Shown in pieces: positions 61,340-64,000 of a DNA stretch of 64,000 nucleotides. A program made the translations under genes and the position numbers. This DNA is from Methanosarcina sp. UBA293. GTDB lineage: Archaea; Halobacteriota; Methanosarcinia; Methanosarcinales; Methanosarcinaceae. The DNA is taken from positions 1-64,000 of the forward strand of contig DALS01000012.1 of NCBI GenBank assembly GCA_002499445.1. The letters are read 5' to 3'. The notes beneath the pieces were generated by a model that was not told the DNA's origin, searched no databases, and worked only from the letters and a program-made list of their open reading frames with translations. Position 1 is the stretch's first letter, and each line of letters opens with the position of its first letter.

Positions 61340-62014
61340 ATGAAATTCGATCTGCACGTACATTCCGAGCATTCAAAAGATAGCAACTCAAGCCACGATG
61401 ACATTCTTGAAGCTGCATGTAAAAAGGGGCTGGATGGATTTGCTATCTGTGACCATGATACTATAGAAGGTGGGCTTGCCTGTGAAAAAAGAGCTCTGGA
61501 GCTTGGGTTTGAGCTTACCATCATTCCAGGGGTGGAGGTTACTTGTTCGAAAGGGCATATCCTGGTACTCGGAGTGAGACAGAATATCGAGCCACTCCTC
61601 AGTCCGGAAGAGACTATCAAAAGAGCCCGAAAACTTGGAGGCACAGTTATTATCCCTCACCCCTTCAAGCGTAGTTCTCATGGGATCGGAAGTTTCGAAG
61701 GGCTTGATATTGATGCCGTTGAGGTATTCAATTCTCGCTGTCTTTTTAATAGCGCTAATCGAAAAGCCGCAACCGAAGCAGAGAGACTTGGTATCCCTGG
61801 CGTTTCAGGAAGTGATTCCCATATTCCTGAAATGGTAGGTCAGGCATATACTGAGATTGACGCGTTGGAAAATACCGTGGATGCTGTACTAGAAGCTATC
61901 AGGGAAGGAAAAGTATCCCCTGCGGGAAAAAACACGCCAACGCCCATTATCCTTAAACAGATGTCAGGCAGTGTCAGGCGAAGAATTAAGAAAAAACTGT
62001 TTCGTAAAGCCTGA
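61340..62014 (+). CDS. PHP-domain phosphoesterase
   Basis: A 224-residue metal-dependent phosphoesterase of the PHP family, similar to YciV/RNase AM and histidinol phosphatase-like enzymes. Metal ligands: DLHVHSEHSKDS (residues 4-15), ICDHDTIEG (near residue 35), VEVTCSKGH (near 74), IIPHPFKR (near 112) and GVSGSDSHIPEMVG (near 155-168). Substrate not determined; RNA 5' ends or 3',5'-bisnucleotides are known for relatives. A basic C-terminal tail might aid nucleic acid binding. Confidence 0.88.
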   Translation: MKFDLHVHSEHSKDSNSSHDDILEAACKKGLDGFAICDHDTIEGGLACEKRALELGFELTIIPGVEVTCSKGHILVLGVRQNIEPLLSPEETIKRARKLGGTVIIPHPFKRSSHGIGSFEGLDIDAVEVFNSRCLFNSANRKAATEAERLGIPGVSGSDSHIPEMVGQAYTEIDALENTVDAVLEAIREGKVSPAGKNTPTPIILKQMSGSVRRRIKKKLFRKA

Positions 62015-62097
62015 ATAACTCAAAATTAAACTCTGACATGGTCTGGAATTTAGCAGAACTACAATTTCTTTATGACTTATGTACGGTCAATCCTATT

Positions 62098-62189
62098 TTA
62101 GTTTAAAAACAATCTTAAAATTAATATCAGGAATATGAGAGATATTATTATGGTGAGTACAGTAGTATTTCACTGACCCCTATCATCAT
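62098..62189 (-). pseudogene. Frameshifted copy of the tiny membrane protein gene
   Basis: Starts at ATG 62187-62189, right after the stop of the upstream copy, and reads M-M-I-G-V-S like its neighbour, but a one-base indel after GTCAGTG breaks the frame. In the next frame the hydrophobic helix resumes (TVLTIIISLIFLILILRLFL) and ends in TAA at 62098-62100. DNA identity with the intact copy is high over about 75 bases. Confidence 0.65.
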
Positions 62190-62190
62190 C

Positions 62191-62307
62191 TTAATCTCTT
62201 ATTTTTTTGTTCTGTTTTATTTTTCGAAGTAATGTTAAAATTAATATTAGGAATATAATAGTTATTAATATTGCTAATGCAACTATTATCCCACTGACTC
62301 CTATCAT
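62191..62307 (-). CDS. 38-residue single-helix membrane protein
   Basis: Read from the minus strand: start M-I-G-V-S-G-I-I-V, then a continuous hydrophobic helix (ALAILITIIFLILILTLL) and a charged end RKIKQNKKIRD. GAGGA lies eight bases before the ATG. It follows the positive-inside pattern of a one-pass protein. A near-identical, frameshifted copy follows directly on the same strand (62098-62189). Such tiny tandem membrane proteins can be membrane regulators or type I toxins; no antisense RNA was identified. Confidence 0.62.
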   Translation of the reverse strand: MIGVSGIIVALAILITIIFLILILTLLRKIKQNKKIRD

Positions 62308-62750
62308 CTTAAAGTCCTCTTATCTACAAATCTGAATAAAATAATACTGTTTCTTACATACTATGTTCATCTAAAGATATATACTATCTCCACCATGGCA
62401 ACATTTTAAAATAGTTCTCATGACTGTTCATTTTACGAGCTTAAGATGTAAAGTAATATTCATTTAAGATGTCTTTAATCCTCTATTATCATGCTTTCCT
62501 ATAATTATTAATGATAAGGATAATTTATTCGATTTGTCTTATATATTTGCCAAATTTATTGATTAACACACAAGAATGATTGAGGCTCAGGCTTACTAAC
62601 CTAAAAACAAGGTCAACTTGATTTAAAAATTGAGAGAATTTAATAATATTCGATGTATGTTCATATTATTAAATTTTAAAAAATAATTACTGTGGCAGTA
62701 GATGACTGCAACATCCACGTTAGATTAAATAAGAGATAGGAGGGTAAAGA
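62308..62750. other. Gene-free AT-rich gap
   Basis: About 440 bases between the tiny membrane protein (minus) and the secreted repeat protein (plus). Only promoters and the AGGAGGG ribosome site before 62751 can be named. Confidence 0.5.
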
Positions 62751-63083
62751 ATGGGAATACAATTATCTGACAGAATAAAAAGGACACTGGGAGTCCTTCT
62801 ATTAGTCCTCTTTGTATCTTCGCTGACTGCTTCATCTGTAAGCGCAGCTGTGTCTACAAAATATACGGATAAAAACAATGATAGTTATGATCGCGGATAT
62901 CGAGACGGATACTCTGAAGGATATAGTGCCGGGTTTATAGACGGTATAACAGGAAAAAGTCCACGCATGTTTATCGCGATCTACTACGGGCCGGGTTCGG
63001 GATATAAGGGCGGGCACTTTAACGGATTTGTGTATGGATACAGTGTTGGATACGATTTAGGAAAGAAATTTTACGGCTTCTAA
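62751..63083 (+). CDS. Secreted Gly/Tyr-rich repeat protein
   Basis: A 110-residue exported protein. Residues 1-33 are a signal peptide (RTLGVLLLVLFVSSLTASSVSA). After that a Y-x-x-G-Y-x-x-G pattern runs twice: YDRGYRDGYSEGYSAGFIDG (residues 46-65) and, near the end, FNGFVYGYSVGYDLGKKF. This four-residue periodicity with Gly and aromatic residues suggests a stacked or helical repeat, as in glycine-zipper or surface-associated proteins. Strong AGGAGGG ribosome site. Family not known to me; no neighbours in operon. Confidence 0.75.
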   Translation: MGIQLSDRIKRTLGVLLLVLFVSSLTASSVSAAVSTKYTDKNNDSYDRGYRDGYSEGYSAGFIDGITGKSPRMFIAIYYGPGSGYKGGHFNGFVYGYSVGYDLGKKFYGF

Positions 63084-63221
63084 TTCGGTAATCCAAACCT
63101 ATTGTGAAAAAGGGATTTCTGACTTTGTTTTCCTTGAAAGAAAAGAACTTATCGCTTACGGTCATATCCTTTTTATAAGCTCAAAACCTGTTTAACTGAA
63201 TGTTTATTTGGGGGATAAACA

Positions 63222-63584
63222 ATGGCAGAAACAACCGATCAGGACAAGCCAATGATCTGGAAAGAACTCGTACTGGGATTCGTTGTGGTTGAATCTTGTG
63301 TGTATCATTCGATTCGTACAATACCTATTGTGACTGCAAGCAGTGCAGAGGAAGCGCTTTTTACGGATAATCTAACAAGGCTTACAAAACTGGAAGATGA
63401 CGAAACTATAAAAGGAGTTCTTCCAGTTCCGTTTCCAACGTATGAGGTAACGGGAGCCATCCCGACTGAAGGTGAAGAAATCAGCAAGGTCCTTCTTTTA
63501 GGATATGAGTATCCCGGGGTACAGGTTCCAAATTGGATAGAAATTCTTAAAAGAGAGATTGCAAACTCGAGACAATGTGTGTAA
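63222..63584 (+). CDS. Hypothetical protein
   Basis: A 120-residue soluble protein I do not recognise. The start follows a GGGGGA site by six bases, which is convincing. It is mixed alpha/beta: WKELVLGFVVVESCVYHSI at the beginning, then PIVTASSAEEALFTDNLTRLTKLEDDET, and EISKVLLLGYEYPGVQVPNWIEILKREI at the end. One internal Cys and one near the C-terminus. It may pair with the secreted repeat protein upstream, but the 138-base gap says little. Confidence 0.6.
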   Translation: MAETTDQDKPMIWKELVLGFVVVESCVYHSIRTIPIVTASSAEEALFTDNLTRLTKLEDDETIKGVLPVPFPTYEVTGAIPTEGEEISKVLLLGYEYPGVQVPNWIEILKREIANSRQCV

Positions 63585-63659
63585 TAATGCGTGTGTAATA
63601 ATGTATTTCTTAAAACTAATAAATATTAAGGGCAGGCAACAACACCGGCTGAAATGTCG

Positions 63660-63750
63660 CAGATATGCCCTGAAGTAGTATTAAAGGAATTAATTAAAGA
63701 AATCAATTAAAGGAATAAACTAAAGAAATAAAATAAAGGAATAAATTAAA
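63660..63750. repeat. AT-rich degenerate tandem repeat
   Basis: Imperfect 10-13 bp units like AATTAAAGGAATA recur between about 63680 and 63750, in the gap between two convergent genes (hypothetical plus, alpha/beta hydrolase minus). Slippage-type sequence. Confidence 0.6.
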
Positions 63751-63762
63751 ATAGCTGTTTCG

Positions 63763-64000
63763 TTATGATTTACCAAAAATATTCTTAAGAGTCTCATTTA
63801 CAAGGCCGACCGCACTGCAAGTTGCAGGCGTTCCCGCAAGTGCGTTCAGCATCACGAAGTCATGTATAGTTCCTAAGTATCGAACAGCTGTAACATTGAC
63901 ACCTGCCTGGATTAGCTTATGAGCATAAGCCTCACCTTCATCGCGAAGTACATCATTCTCATCAGTAATGATAAGAGCAGGTGGTTGTCCTTTGAGCTGA
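63763..64000 (-). CDS. Alpha/beta hydrolase, C-terminal part (runs off the window)
   Basis: The last 78 residues of a minus-strand protein whose start lies beyond the window. The visible part contains the family C-terminal blocks: LKGQPPALIITDENDVLRDEGEAYAHKL, where the catalytic Asp of the esterase/lipase (HSL-like) group sits in the DVLRDEG segment, and AVRYLGTIHDFVMLNALAG, where the catalytic His is in IHDF. So it is an AB_hydrolase_3-type esterase or lipase. Nothing can be said about its N-terminal HGGG and GxSxG motifs. Confidence 0.85.
   Translation of the reverse strand, partial: QLKGQPPALIITDENDVLRDEGEAYAHKLIQAGVNVTAVRYLGTIHDFVMLNALAGTPATCSAVGLVNETLKNIFGKS

Overview
The window is chromosomal DNA of a methanogenic archaeon, almost certainly a Methanosarcina species. 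It carries methylenetetrahydromethanopterin reductase (mer) next to fpoF, the electron-input subunit of F420H2 dehydrogenase; the whole coenzyme F430 pathway (cfbA-E-D-C-B); an archaeal-lipid gene (egsA); aIF2-gamma, Rpo7/Spt4, S24e and S27ae; and a Kae1-Bud32 fusion. Long AT-rich intergenic stretches, many small ORFs and decayed genes are usual for this genus. No rRNA, tRNA or CRISPR array was recognised.

Layout. 1-5 kb: mer, fpoF, nadM, a secreted Cys-rich protein, an AK6-type kinase and a cytochrome b5 domain protein. 5-13.8 kb: a DUF255 thioredoxin-fold protein, UppS, DUF2551, a radical SAM protein divergent from a ferredoxin-cyclase pair, and long gene-poor gaps. 13.8-25.5 kb (all minus): the archaeal information-processing cluster aIF2g-PIN-rpo7-spt4-DPCK-S24e-S27ae, a strong terminator, two large TPR membrane proteins, then Kae1-Bud32 and the XTP/dITP pyrophosphatase. 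25.8-39.3 kb: PurP-family ligase, SpoIIM and DUF63 membrane proteins, egsA, UPF0179, DUF2150, a glycogen/galactose sugar group (GT4, GalT, glycogen synthase-like), DUF1638 and a stand-alone ABC ATPase.

39.3-51.8 kb is an accessory and decay-rich region. It holds a DUF2795 gene beside a dead copy, an alkD-type DNA repair gene split by a 122-bp MITE with 13-bp inverted ends and an 8-bp target duplication, an ORF with an in-frame TAG, a membrane acyltransferase, a cupin, an APC permease-USP fusion broken by two one-base frameshifts, and several small membrane, Cys-rich and coiled-coil proteins. 52-58 kb is the F430 cluster; CfbE carries a Ser-rich 27-bp tandem-repeat insertion. 58-64 kb: tRNA endonuclease, a DUF2209-like protein, HflX, a strong candidate structured small RNA (about 61134-61250) with its own TATA box and poly-T terminator, a PHP phosphoesterase, a tandem pair of tiny membrane proteins (one broken), a secreted Gly/Tyr repeat protein, and the end of an alpha/beta hydrolase.

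Functionally, mer, fpoF and the cfb genes serve methanogenesis: C1 reduction, F420H2 oxidation, and the methyl-CoM reductase cofactor. The 22-25 kb block couples transcription, translation initiation and ribosome genes with CoA synthesis. The least explained signals are the small RNA candidate, the MITE-split gene, the apparent CTG/ATA start codons, and the broken or duplicated small genes at 38-49 kb and 62 kb.
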